Source of the DNA: Candidatus Nealsonbacteria bacterium RIFCSPLOWO2_01_FULL_38_120
Lineage (GTDB): Bacteria; Patescibacteriota; Minisyncoccia; Minisyncoccales; GWA2-38-27
DNA: 11,351 nt
Reading direction: 5' to 3'
Assembly: GCA_001821475.1 (NCBI GenBank)
Contig: MHMF01000009.1
Coordinates: forward strand, 12,651 to 24,001
The position numbers were made by a program, and so were the translations under genes. The notes beneath the pieces were generated by a model. The model saw only the letters and a program-made list of their open reading frames with translations, was not told the origin of the DNA and did not search any database. This document shows, piece after piece, positions 6,523 through 11,351 of this stretch; positions within the stretch are counted from its first letter, which is position 1, and the number at the start of each line of letters is the position of its first letter.

Positions 6523-7074
6523 TTATAAATTAAAAATTTTCAACAATTTTTCGGCGCCTTCTAACTTTTCTACAGTTAAAATAATTAAATGTTTTTCCTC
6601 TAATCCAAAGAATCCTCTCAATAATTTAACTTCTTCGTCGCAAGGATATGGATAAATCCAAACACTTTTTTGAAATTGCCTAAAGCCCATTCCTTTTAAT
6701 TTACTTCTAAAAAGATCTCTTTTAATTCTGCGATTTTCCGGGATATCAAATATTATAACCCGCCATTTTTTATCCCATTTTTTCTGTTTTTTAATATACA
6801 GCTCGTCTATTTGATATTTTCCCGCTATTAATTCTCCTTTTTTTGTTAGTCGCATATAAAAATTCTTACCGTCTTTTTCTATTATAATCAAACCCCTCTT
6901 TCTCAAATAAGAAAAAGTGTCTTTTATTTTTCTTCTAAATATTGGCCTACCTTCAAAAAAATTTTTATAAAATTTTAACCAAAAATAAGGTGATTGAGCC
7001 GCAATAAAAACAGCGCCGCCAATTAATAATCTTCTTAAAATAAGTTTAGCCATTCCACTTCTTTTTCTTGGCAT
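6523..7074 (-). CDS. PaaX-like protein: winged helix plus Cas2-like domain
   Basis: A 183-residue protein. Residues about 10-90 look like a winged-helix DNA-binding region, with FRRKIKDTFSYLRKRGLIII then a basic wing KDGKNFYMRLTKKGELIAG. Residues about 100-183 match the Cas2-like ferredoxin fold found in PaaX regulators. WRVIIFDIPE supplies the first strand, with Asp110 in the place of the Cas2 catalytic aspartate. It is followed by RRIKRDLFRSKLKGMGFRQFQKSVWIYPYPC. Such genes are often annotated as Cas2 or PaaX, but there is no CRISPR array or other cas gene here, so an adaptation role is unlikely. It may be a palindrome-binding repressor or a nuclease. The gene is bracketed by the 48-bp palindromes at 6449 and 7092. 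No Shine-Dalgarno precedes ATG 7074, and only 17 bp separate it from the upstream palindrome. Either transcription passes through or starts in that palindrome, or it comes from the phosphomannomutase gene upstream. Confidence 0.8.
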   Translation of the reverse strand: MPRKRSGMAKLILRRLLIGGAVFIAAQSPYFWLKFYKNFFEGRPIFRRKIKDTFSYLRKRGLIIIEKDGKNFYMRLTKKGELIAGKYQIDELYIKKQKKWDKKWRVIIFDIPENRRIKRDLFRSKLKGMGFRQFQKSVWIYPYPCDEEVKLLRGFFGLEEKHLIILTVEKLEGAEKLLKIFNL

Positions 7075-7091
7075 TTTAATTTCAAAATAGA

Positions 7092-7139
7092 CAAAGCGGA
7101 GTATATCAGCAACGATCGTGGCTGATATACTCCGCTTTG
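7092..7139 (+). repeat. 48-bp palindrome, copy 2 (one mismatch)
   Basis: Arms 7092-7115 and 7116-7139 have the same sequence as copy 1 apart from the outermost base pair and a single A for C at 7111 in the left arm. The centre is again CGATCG. It sits between the stop of phosphomannomutase (7169) and the start of the PaaX-like gene (7074). It could be a terminator for the first, an operator for the second, or an element end. Confidence 0.95.
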
Positions 7140-7168
7140 CGATTATTTTAATTTTCTATCGTCTCTTT

Positions 7169-8533
7169 TTATCTTTCTATTTTTCCAATTAAACCAACCA
7201 ACTCATTCTTCTTTTCTTCCAATAATGGCTGGGTTTTGGCTTCTATGGTCAGTCGCAGAAACGGCTCGGTTTGGGATGGCCGGATATTAAACCACCAATC
7301 GCTATACTCAACTGTGATGCCGTCTAAAAAATCCTGTTTTCCGTTTGAATATTTTTTTCTGATTTTTTTTAATATCTTTTCTTTATCGCTAACCTCAAAA
7401 TTAATTTCAGCCGCCTTGGCGTAGGGAGAAAAATCTTTGACAAGCTCAGAAACTTTTCTTTCCGATTCAGAAATTATTTCCAATAAAACCAAGAAAGAAA
7501 TAAAACCTGAGTCCAGATAAAAATTATCTTTAAAACTATAATGGCCAGACAACTCTCCTCCCATAATGCCGTTATTCTCTAATATCCCTCTCTGGACATT
7601 AACAAACCCGACTTTTGTCCTAATGGGTTTACCTCCCCACTCTTTGATAAATTCCGGCACGGCCTTGGAACAAATTAAATTATAAGCCACTCCCTTGCCC
7701 GGATATTTTTTCAAAAAGTATTTTGCCAAAAGTAAAAGCGTAATATCCGCCCGGATAAACTCCCCTTTCTCGTCTAATAGAAAAATTCTGTCAGCGTCGC
7801 CGTCAAAAATAACGCCGAAATCCGCGTTTTGGCTTTTTATTTCCCGGCTGATTTGGACGGTTGACTCTTTTAATAAAGGGTTGGGAGGATGAGCCGGAAA
7901 ATTCCCGTCTAAATTAAAATTTAAGGGAATAATTTTAATCGACAATTTTTTTTCAATCATCGGGATAGCTTTTCCAGCCATTCCATTGCCGGCGTCTATT
8001 ATAATTTTGAACGGTTTTATTTTTTTCGCGTCAATAAAAGAAAAGATATGATTTAGAAAATTCTGCCAGATGTCTATTCTTCTAATCTCGCCCTTATTCT
8101 TGTTGTCCGAAAAATTACCGATTTCAACCATCTCTTTTATTTCTTCTCCGGGAACCACTCTTACCGTTCTGCCTTCTCTTTTGACCAGCTTAAAACCGTT
8201 GTACTCTTTAGGATTATGGCTTGCGGTTATCGCGACGCCAGCGCCATAATCATAACCGCCCACAATAAAATACACGCATTCTACTGGAACTTGGCCGATA
8301 TCGTAAACATCAACGCCTTGATCGGTTATTCCCTTAATCAAAGCTTCTGAAAGAACAGGCGAAGAAAGCCGCATATCCCTGCCAACCGCCACTTTTTTCG
8401 CTTTTGCGAATATGGCAAAAGCCCGCCCGATTTTATAAGCAACTTTTTCGTCTAACTTTGAAGGATAAATTCCCCGAATATCGTATGACCGGAATATTGA
8501 AAGATTTATTTCCTTGTTTTTTTTATATTTCAT
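7169..8533 (-). CDS. Phosphomannomutase/phosphoglucomutase (ManB/AlgC type)
   Basis: Alpha-D-phosphohexomutase that moves phosphate between C6 and C1 of mannose or glucose, feeding nucleotide-sugar and surface polysaccharide synthesis. All four family blocks are present in 454 residues. They are SYDIRGIYP near the N-terminus (16-24), the phosphoserine loop TASHNPKEYNGFK (103-115, catalytic Ser105), the metal loop DGDADR (244-249) and the sugar loop GGELSGH (325-331). The phosphate-binding loop is RPSQTEPFLR (418-427), where RPSNTEP is commoner. The length is normal. ATG 8533 is followed by a lysine-rich start, with no Shine-Dalgarno. The gene diverges from rpsF. Dual mannose/glucose specificity is likely but cannot be read from sequence. 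Confidence 0.93.
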   Translation of the reverse strand: MKYKKNKEINLSIFRSYDIRGIYPSKLDEKVAYKIGRAFAIFAKAKKVAVGRDMRLSSPVLSEALIKGITDQGVDVYDIGQVPVECVYFIVGGYDYGAGVAITASHNPKEYNGFKLVKREGRTVRVVPGEEIKEMVEIGNFSDNKNKGEIRRIDIWQNFLNHIFSFIDAKKIKPFKIIIDAGNGMAGKAIPMIEKKLSIKIIPLNFNLDGNFPAHPPNPLLKESTVQISREIKSQNADFGVIFDGDADRIFLLDEKGEFIRADITLLLLAKYFLKKYPGKGVAYNLICSKAVPEFIKEWGGKPIRTKVGFVNVQRGILENNGIMGGELSGHYSFKDNFYLDSGFISFLVLLEIISESERKVSELVKDFSPYAKAAEINFEVSDKEKILKKIRKKYSNGKQDFLDGITVEYSDWWFNIRPSQTEPFLRLTIEAKTQPLLEEKKNELVGLIGKIER

Positions 8534-8595
8534 ATTTTTTGGAATCTACACACTCGCTCTTCCTCTACAAAGGGAAAAGGATTGAATAAAGTGTG

Positions 8596-8628
8596 AATTC
8601 CAAGTTATAAATTCCAAGTTACAAGTTA
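8596..8628 (+). repeat. Short direct repeats in the divergent spacer
   Basis: AATTCCAAGTTA occurs at 8596-8607 and again at 8610-8621, followed by a partial CAAGTTA at 8622-8628. This is the same AATTCCAA-type material as in the RNase J-trpS spacer. It lies between the divergent phosphomannomutase and rpsF genes. Confidence 0.65.
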
Positions 8629-8667
8629 TTGACTTCCCTGTGAATTTATTATAACATTTATTATAAC
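8629..8667 (+). promoter_or_regulatory. Candidate rpsF promoter with duplicated -10
   Basis: TTGACT at 8629-8634 is followed by two perfect tandem copies of ATTTATTATAAC (8644-8655 and 8656-8667), each ending in a TATAAC -10-like box. The first box is 15 bp from the -35, slightly short, and the second is 27 bp away and too far for the same -35. The start codon of rpsF is 32 bp beyond the second. Confidence 0.45.
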
Positions 8668-8698
8668 ATAAGAATTAGGGAAATAAACTACTTGGATT

Positions 8699-9121
8699 AT
8701 GAGAAAATACGAACTGGCTTGCATCATAAACGTTGAATTGTCGGAAACCGAGTTGGCGACGGCTATAAAAAAAATAACAGGTTTTGTCGCGGAGGAAGAA
8801 GGAAAAATTGAGAAAGAAATGGCTCCGCAGAAAAGAGGGTTGAAATACCCGATCCGCAAAAAATCCGAATCGTTTTTATTCTCAACCGATTTTTTGTTAA
8901 ATCCTGAAAAACTGGAACATTTAACCAAAAAATTAAAAACAGAAGCCCAGATTCTTCGCTTTATGGTGCTAAAAAAGAAAAAAAAATCCGAAGCCCCTAT
9001 CCGCCGAAGGAAAAAAGCCGTCCCCCTAAAATCGGAAAAAGAAAAGACGCATTTTGCAGAGAAGAATAAAGTTGACATAATGGAAATAGACAAAAAAATT
9101 GACGAAATTTTAAGCGAATAA
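8699..9121 (+). CDS. rpsF: 30S ribosomal protein S6
   Basis: S6 binds 16S rRNA with S18 in the platform of the small subunit. The 140-residue product begins MRKYELACIINVELSETELA, the typical first strand. It continues with APQKRGLKYPIRKKSESF (42-59) and LRFMVLKKKKK, completing the S6 fold by about residue 95. A further 45 residues are rich in Lys and Glu, a charged tail longer than in E. coli-type S6 cores. The gene leads the rpsF-ssb-rpsR order common in bacteria. A hairpin pair separates it from ssb. No good Shine-Dalgarno (AGGG is 18 bases upstream). Confidence 0.93.
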   Translation: MRKYELACIINVELSETELATAIKKITGFVAEEEGKIEKEMAPQKRGLKYPIRKKSESFLFSTDFLLNPEKLEHLTKKLKTEAQILRFMVLKKKKKSEAPIRRRKKAVPLKSEKEKTHFAEKNKVDIMEIDKKIDEILSE

Positions 9122-9134
9122 AATGCCAATATAT

Positions 9135-9178
9135 CGGGAGCATATCCCGCTGTAATTATAGCGGGACATGCTCCCGCT
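9135..9178 (+). repeat. REP-like double hairpin between rpsF and ssb
   Basis: CGGGAGCATATCCCGCT (9135-9151) and AGCGGGACATGCTCCCG (9160-9176) pair over 17 positions with one mismatch and an 8-base loop. Each half is itself a small hairpin: CGGGA...TCCCG in the first and AGCGGGA...TCCCGCT in the second. The unit can therefore fold as one long stem or two short ones, like paired REP units. There is no T-run, so it may tune expression between rpsF and ssb rather than terminate. Confidence 0.8.
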
Positions 9179-9187
9179 AACATTATC

Positions 9188-9694
9188 ATGAATCTAAATA
9201 AAGTATTTTTAATCGGCCGGCTTACCCAAAATCCAGAAGCAAAAACAATACCTTCAGGACAAATGGTTTGTTCTTTCGGATTAGCAACGAGCCGCACATG
9301 GACTAACACCGCGACAAATCAAAAAGAGGAAAAAACCGAATTTCACAATATCGTTTTATGGCGCCGGCTGGCTGAAATCGCCTCCCAATATCTTACAAAA
9401 GGAAGCTTGGTAATGATTGAAGGGCGAATTCAAACAAGAAGCTGGCAAGACAAATCCGGAATTAAAAAATATAGGACGGAAATAATCGGAGAAAATATGC
9501 AAATGGGACCTAAGCCCGCTTCCTCGGGAAATTATAATTTTAAGCAAGGATTTCAGAAACCAGCTGAAAAACCGCAAGCCCAGCCCCAGTCGCAAGAAGA
9601 AATCCCGATTATTGAAGAAAACATTCCGCCGGTTATTAATATCCAGGAAAAAGGCGAAGAAGAAGAAATTGATGTAAAAGATATACCATTTTAA
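9188..9694 (+). CDS. ssb: Single-stranded DNA-binding protein
   Basis: Coats single-stranded DNA in replication, recombination and repair and recruits partners through its tail. The OB fold covers about residues 1-107: MNLNKVFLIGRLTQNPEAK, CSFGLATSRTW, EEKTEFHNIVLWRRLAEIA, GSLVMIEGRIQTRSWQDKSG. A Pro/Gln-rich linker follows (about 108-155). The acidic tip EEEEIDVKDIPF ends the 168-residue protein and matches the bacterial SSB interaction peptide. It sits between rpsF and rpsR as in many bacteria. RecA, which competes for the same substrate, is encoded nearby on the other strand. Confidence 0.96.
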   Translation: MNLNKVFLIGRLTQNPEAKTIPSGQMVCSFGLATSRTWTNTATNQKEEKTEFHNIVLWRRLAEIASQYLTKGSLVMIEGRIQTRSWQDKSGIKKYRTEIIGENMQMGPKPASSGNYNFKQGFQKPAEKPQAQPQSQEEIPIIEENIPPVINIQEKGEEEEIDVKDIPF

Positions 9695-9697
9695 ACT

Positions 9698-9830
9698 TAA
9701 AACTCAAAGTTCAAAACTAAAAACCACAACCTTAAAACTCAAAACCTTTTTACTATCATAATACTTGTATTTTAATTCAGTTTTAGGTTTTGAGTTGTGG
9801 TTTTACGCTTTGAGTTTTGAGATTTGAGCT
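9698..9830 (+). repeat. AT-rich nested inverted repeat between ssb and rpsR
   Basis: AACCACAA (9722-9729) plus CTCAAAACCT (9738-9747) pair with AGGTTTTGAG (9785-9794) plus TTGTGGTT (9795-9802). An 8-base bulge separates the two left pieces. An outer pair is AAAACTCAAAG near 9699-9709 with CTTTGAGTTTT (9808-9818). The middle 40 bases are AT-rich with no evident signal. I see no gene in this 144-bp spacer. Confidence 0.7.
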
Positions 9831-9838
9831 AAATAATT

Positions 9839-10036
9839 ATGAATTGCTATTTTTGTCAAAAAAATATTAAAGAAATAAATTTCAAAGAAACTGTGATTCT
9901 TAGAAAATTTATCACAGGATTGGGAAAAATCCGGGCGAAAAAAAGAACCGGCGTCTGCGCCTCCCATCAAAGAAAACTCAGCCGTTCAATAAAACAAGCA
10001 AGACATCTTGGCTTGCTTTCAGCGACTGAAAAATAA
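9839..10036 (+). CDS. rpsR: 30S ribosomal protein S18
   Basis: S18 pairs with S6 on the small-subunit platform. The 65-residue product carries the family core TGVCASHQRKLSRSIKQARHLGLL (split here as TGVCASHQRKL and SRSIKQARHLGLL). The basic stretch KIRAKKR precedes it. It keeps a probable zinc site, C3 and C6 in CYFC with C40 and H43 in CASH; many S18 proteins have lost this. The length is at the short end of normal. It is followed 16 bp later by a strong bidirectional terminator. Confidence 0.94.
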   Translation: MNCYFCQKNIKEINFKETVILRKFITGLGKIRAKKRTGVCASHQRKLSRSIKQARHLGLLSATEK

Positions 10037-10052
10037 AAAAACCTATTCCAAT

Positions 10053-10094
10053 AAAAAAACACTCCTCCGATGGACATCGGATGAGTGTTTTTTT
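10053..10094. terminator. Bidirectional terminator between rpsR and recA
   Basis: The 19-base left arm (10053-10071), A7 then CACTCCTCCGAT, pairs with a right arm (10076-10094) ending in T7. There is one mismatch and the loop is GGAC. An A-run before and a T-run after the stem make it an intrinsic terminator on both strands, as expected between convergent genes. The CCTCCGAT-4 nt-ATCGGA core is shared with the hairpin at 4888-4917. Confidence 0.85.
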
Positions 10095-10108
10095 ATATGC
10101 CAAATACT

Positions 10109-10168
10109 AAGTTGTGTTATTGTCCGACATTCACACCATTGTGTGACTGTCTGACAATAACACAATTT
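10109..10168. repeat. Long imperfect palindrome downstream of recA
   Basis: The arms TTGTGTTATTGTC...TCACAC (10112-10136) and GTGTGA...GACAATAACACAA (10141-10165) pair at 23 of 25 positions over the loop CATT. Three further outer pairs (one a G-T wobble) extend it to 10109-10168. It lies between the bidirectional terminator and the recA stop. Because a terminator is already present, it looks like an additional element rather than the main transcription stop. Confidence 0.8.
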
Positions 10169-10185
10169 CCTTTCCGAATAAGGGA

Positions 10186-11217
10186 TTATTCCGCTATGGC
10201 CATCTCCCCTTTTATTATTTCTTCTTTTATTTTTTTTGCGACATCTTTGTTTTCCGCCAAGAATTTTTTCGCGCCATCCATCCCCTGCCCTAATTTCACA
10301 TCTCCGTATTGAAACCAGCTGCCCGTTCTTTTTATAATTTCTTTTTTCAACGCCGTATTTATCACATCCGCCAAATAAGAAATGCCCTCGTTGTAATAAA
10401 CATCAAATTCCGTAACCTTAAAAGGCGCCGCCACTTTATTTTTTACTATTTTGGCGCGAATGCGACTTCCCACTATTTCATCGCCCTGTTTTATCTGGGC
10501 AATCCTCCGCAAATTTATCCTTACTGAAGAATAAAATTTTAAAGCAAGCCCGCCCGGAGTCGTTTCCGGGTCTCCAAATAACACTCCTATTTTCATTCTG
10601 GTTTGATTTAAAAATAAAACAATGGTTTTTGTCTTGGCGATAACTGCCGAGAGTTTCCGCAGAGCAGACGACATCAACCGCGCCTGAAGTCCTATTTGAA
10701 ATTCACCCATTTCTCCGGCAATCTCGGCCTTTGGAGCTAATGCGGCTACCGAATCAACAACTATAACATCAACGCTACTTGACCTTACCAATGTTTCAAC
10801 AATTTGAAGCGCCTGTTCACCGGAATCCGGCTGAGAAATCAAAAGGTCGTCAACACTTACTCCGATTTTCCTCGCGTAATCCGGGTCTAAAGCATGCTCC
10901 ACATCAATAAAAGCCGCCACGCCTCCTTTTTTCTGGGCTTCTGAACAGATGTGTAAAGCCAATGTGCTTTTGCCGGTTGATTCTGGACCGAAAATTTCAA
11001 TTACCCTGCCTCTTGGAATCCCCCCCACGCCTAAAGATAAATCAAGGGAAATAGAACCTGTTGGAATGACATCTATGTCAACCGCCTTGACTTCATTCAA
11101 TTTTATTATCGCTCCTTCACCGAACCGCTGTTTTATTTCATCAACAGCTTCCTGTAAATTACTGCTTACCGCCGGCGCCTCATCTTTCTTCTCTTTTTCT
11201 TTTTTAGGAAAACCCAT
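10186..11217 (-). CDS. recA: Recombinase RecA
   Basis: ATP-dependent strand-exchange protein for homologous recombination and DNA repair. The 343 residues are full length. The Walker A motif is GPESTGKST (77-85), the Walker B strand is VIVVDSVAAL (151-160), and EHALDPDYARKIGV is visible at 107-120. DNA loop L1 lies in GEMGEFQIGLQARLMS. Loop L2 follows NQTRMKIGVLFGDPETTPGG, which differs from the common NQIRMKIGV.FG.PETTTGG at a few places. The C-terminal domain ends in a modest Lys/Glu tail. ATG 11217 gives a basic N-terminus before the usual helix LQEAVDEIKQRFGEGAI. No Shine-Dalgarno is visible, and a -10-like box lies just upstream, so the message might be leaderless. Confidence 0.97.
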   Translation of the reverse strand: MGFPKKEKEKKDEAPAVSSNLQEAVDEIKQRFGEGAIIKLNEVKAVDIDVIPTGSISLDLSLGVGGIPRGRVIEIFGPESTGKSTLALHICSEAQKKGGVAAFIDVEHALDPDYARKIGVSVDDLLISQPDSGEQALQIVETLVRSSSVDVIVVDSVAALAPKAEIAGEMGEFQIGLQARLMSSALRKLSAVIAKTKTIVLFLNQTRMKIGVLFGDPETTPGGLALKFYSSVRINLRRIAQIKQGDEIVGSRIRAKIVKNKVAAPFKVTEFDVYYNEGISYLADVINTALKKEIIKRTGSWFQYGDVKLGQGMDGAKKFLAENKDVAKKIKEEIIKGEMAIAE

Positions 11218-11224
11218 ATATTTT

Positions 11225-11252
11225 ATTATAATTATTTTTAATAAGAGGTAAA
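11225..11252 (-). promoter_or_regulatory. Possible recA promoter, very close to the start codon
   Basis: Read on the minus strand, TTTACC (11247-11252) and a consensus TATAAT (11225-11230) are 16 bp apart. The -10 box ends only 7 bases before the ATG, so initiation here would give a leaderless or near-leaderless transcript. The region is AT-rich, so a chance match is possible. I see no obvious LexA-type operator. Confidence 0.35.
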
Positions 11253-11276
11253 ATTTTTATAATCGGCAACGAGGGA

Positions 11277-11300
11277 AAAATGAAAATTTATTTTCATTTT
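11277..11300. repeat. Inverted repeat upstream of recA
   Basis: AAAATGAAAAT (11277-11287) and ATTTTCATTTT (11290-11300) form an 11-bp stem with a TT loop. It is surrounded by AATCGG (11260-11265) and CCGATT, which can extend it. It lies about 60 bp upstream of the recA start. Confidence 0.55.
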
Positions 11301-11319
11301 AACCGAGTGAACCGATTTC

Positions 11320-11347
11320 AAGAAATGTTGCAGTCGCAATATTTCTT
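11320..11347. repeat. Stem-loop at the window end
   Basis: AAGAAATGTTGC (11320-11331), loop AGTC, GCAATATTTCTT (11336-11347), 12 pairs with one G-T wobble. It may be the terminator of a gene beyond the window or a regulatory site upstream of recA. No reading frame is visible from 11218 to the end. Confidence 0.55.
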
Positions 11348-11351
11348 ATAA

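Larger units (their letters stand above)
6449..7139 (-). mobile_element. Candidate element: PaaX/Cas2-like gene between two identical-type palindromes
   Basis: A 691-bp block consists of palindrome, a single 552-bp gene on the minus strand, and palindrome. It leaves only 26 bp and 17 bp between the gene and the palindromes. The two palindromes agree over a 46-bp core except for one base. The block separates phosphomannomutase from a truncated-looking gene. I see no target-site duplication and no known transposase motif, so mobility is inference. An autoregulated gene with palindromic operators or terminators is the main alternative. Confidence 0.35.

Noticed and set aside
6523..7074. Annotation as a CRISPR-associated Cas2 with an adjacent array
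   Set aside because: The Cas2-like domain is fused to a winged helix as in PaaX proteins, and there are no cas1 or direct repeats with spacers. The flanking palindromes are two copies only, 595 bp apart.
6449..7139. Classical insertion sequence
   Set aside because: There is no DDE, Y1 or serine/tyrosine recombinase motif in the enclosed protein, and I see no target-site duplication. Each end is a complete palindrome rather than half of an inverted pair.
8626..9309. A 227-codon open frame on the minus strand
   Set aside because: It lies opposite rpsF and the start of ssb, both clear family members. Its translation has low-complexity Phe/Ser runs that mirror Lys/Glu codons.
71..11217. Recoded TGA (Gly) as in Gracilibacteria/Absconditabacteria
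   Set aside because: The long conserved genes are full length in the standard code with no internal TGA needed, though TGA is also not used as a stop in the twelve genes here.

Overview
The window looks like a piece of a small, AT-rich bacterial genome, most probably a member of the Candidate Phyla Radiation (Patescibacteria, Parcubacteria-like). This is inferred from several traits: a membrane-anchored orphan substrate-binding protein, a cupin (archaeal-type) glucose-6-phosphate isomerase, a 65-residue S18 with a CxxC...CxxH site, a tRNA without an encoded CCA, a PaaX/Cas2-like gene, and AT-rich spacers made of short inverted repeats. All long genes read through without in-frame TGA, and none of the twelve genes ends in TGA (eleven TAA, one TAG). 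This gives no support for the recoded TGA=Gly lineages.

Layout. 71-2935 (+) is a tight group: secG, a 680-residue family-5 solute-binding protein with a peptidoglycan-binding domain spliced into it, and cupin-type phosphoglucose isomerase overlapping its end. A tandem hairpin terminator follows, then tRNA-Leu(CAG). At 3138-5975 (+) lie RNase J and tryptophanyl-tRNA synthetase, separated by an AT-rich inverted-repeat spacer. At 5976-7140 is an accessory patch: a long terminator hairpin, a 40-bp perfect palindrome, a short membrane-protein gene whose 3' end runs into a 48-bp perfect palindrome, a PaaX/Cas2-like gene on the minus strand, and a second copy of the 48-bp palindrome. At 7169-8533 (-) is a phosphomannomutase/phosphoglucomutase. 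Diverging from it are rpsF, ssb and rpsR (8699-10036, +), the classic S6-SSB-S18 order but with unusually large, hairpin-rich spacers. They converge on recA (10186-11217, -) across a strong bidirectional terminator and another long imperfect palindrome.

Functionally most of the window is housekeeping: protein export, peptide or solute capture, sugar-phosphate interconversion, RNA processing, tRNA charging, ribosome assembly, and single-strand DNA binding with recombination.

The part that may be new is 6449-7139. A gene with a winged-helix plus Cas2-like fold is tightly bracketed by two copies of the same 48-bp palindrome centred on CGATCG. A different 40-bp palindrome with the same CGATCG centre lies about 340 bp away. 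This could be a compact mobile unit comparable in plan to RAYT/REP systems, or an autoregulatory gene between operator/terminator palindromes. The sequence alone does not decide between these.
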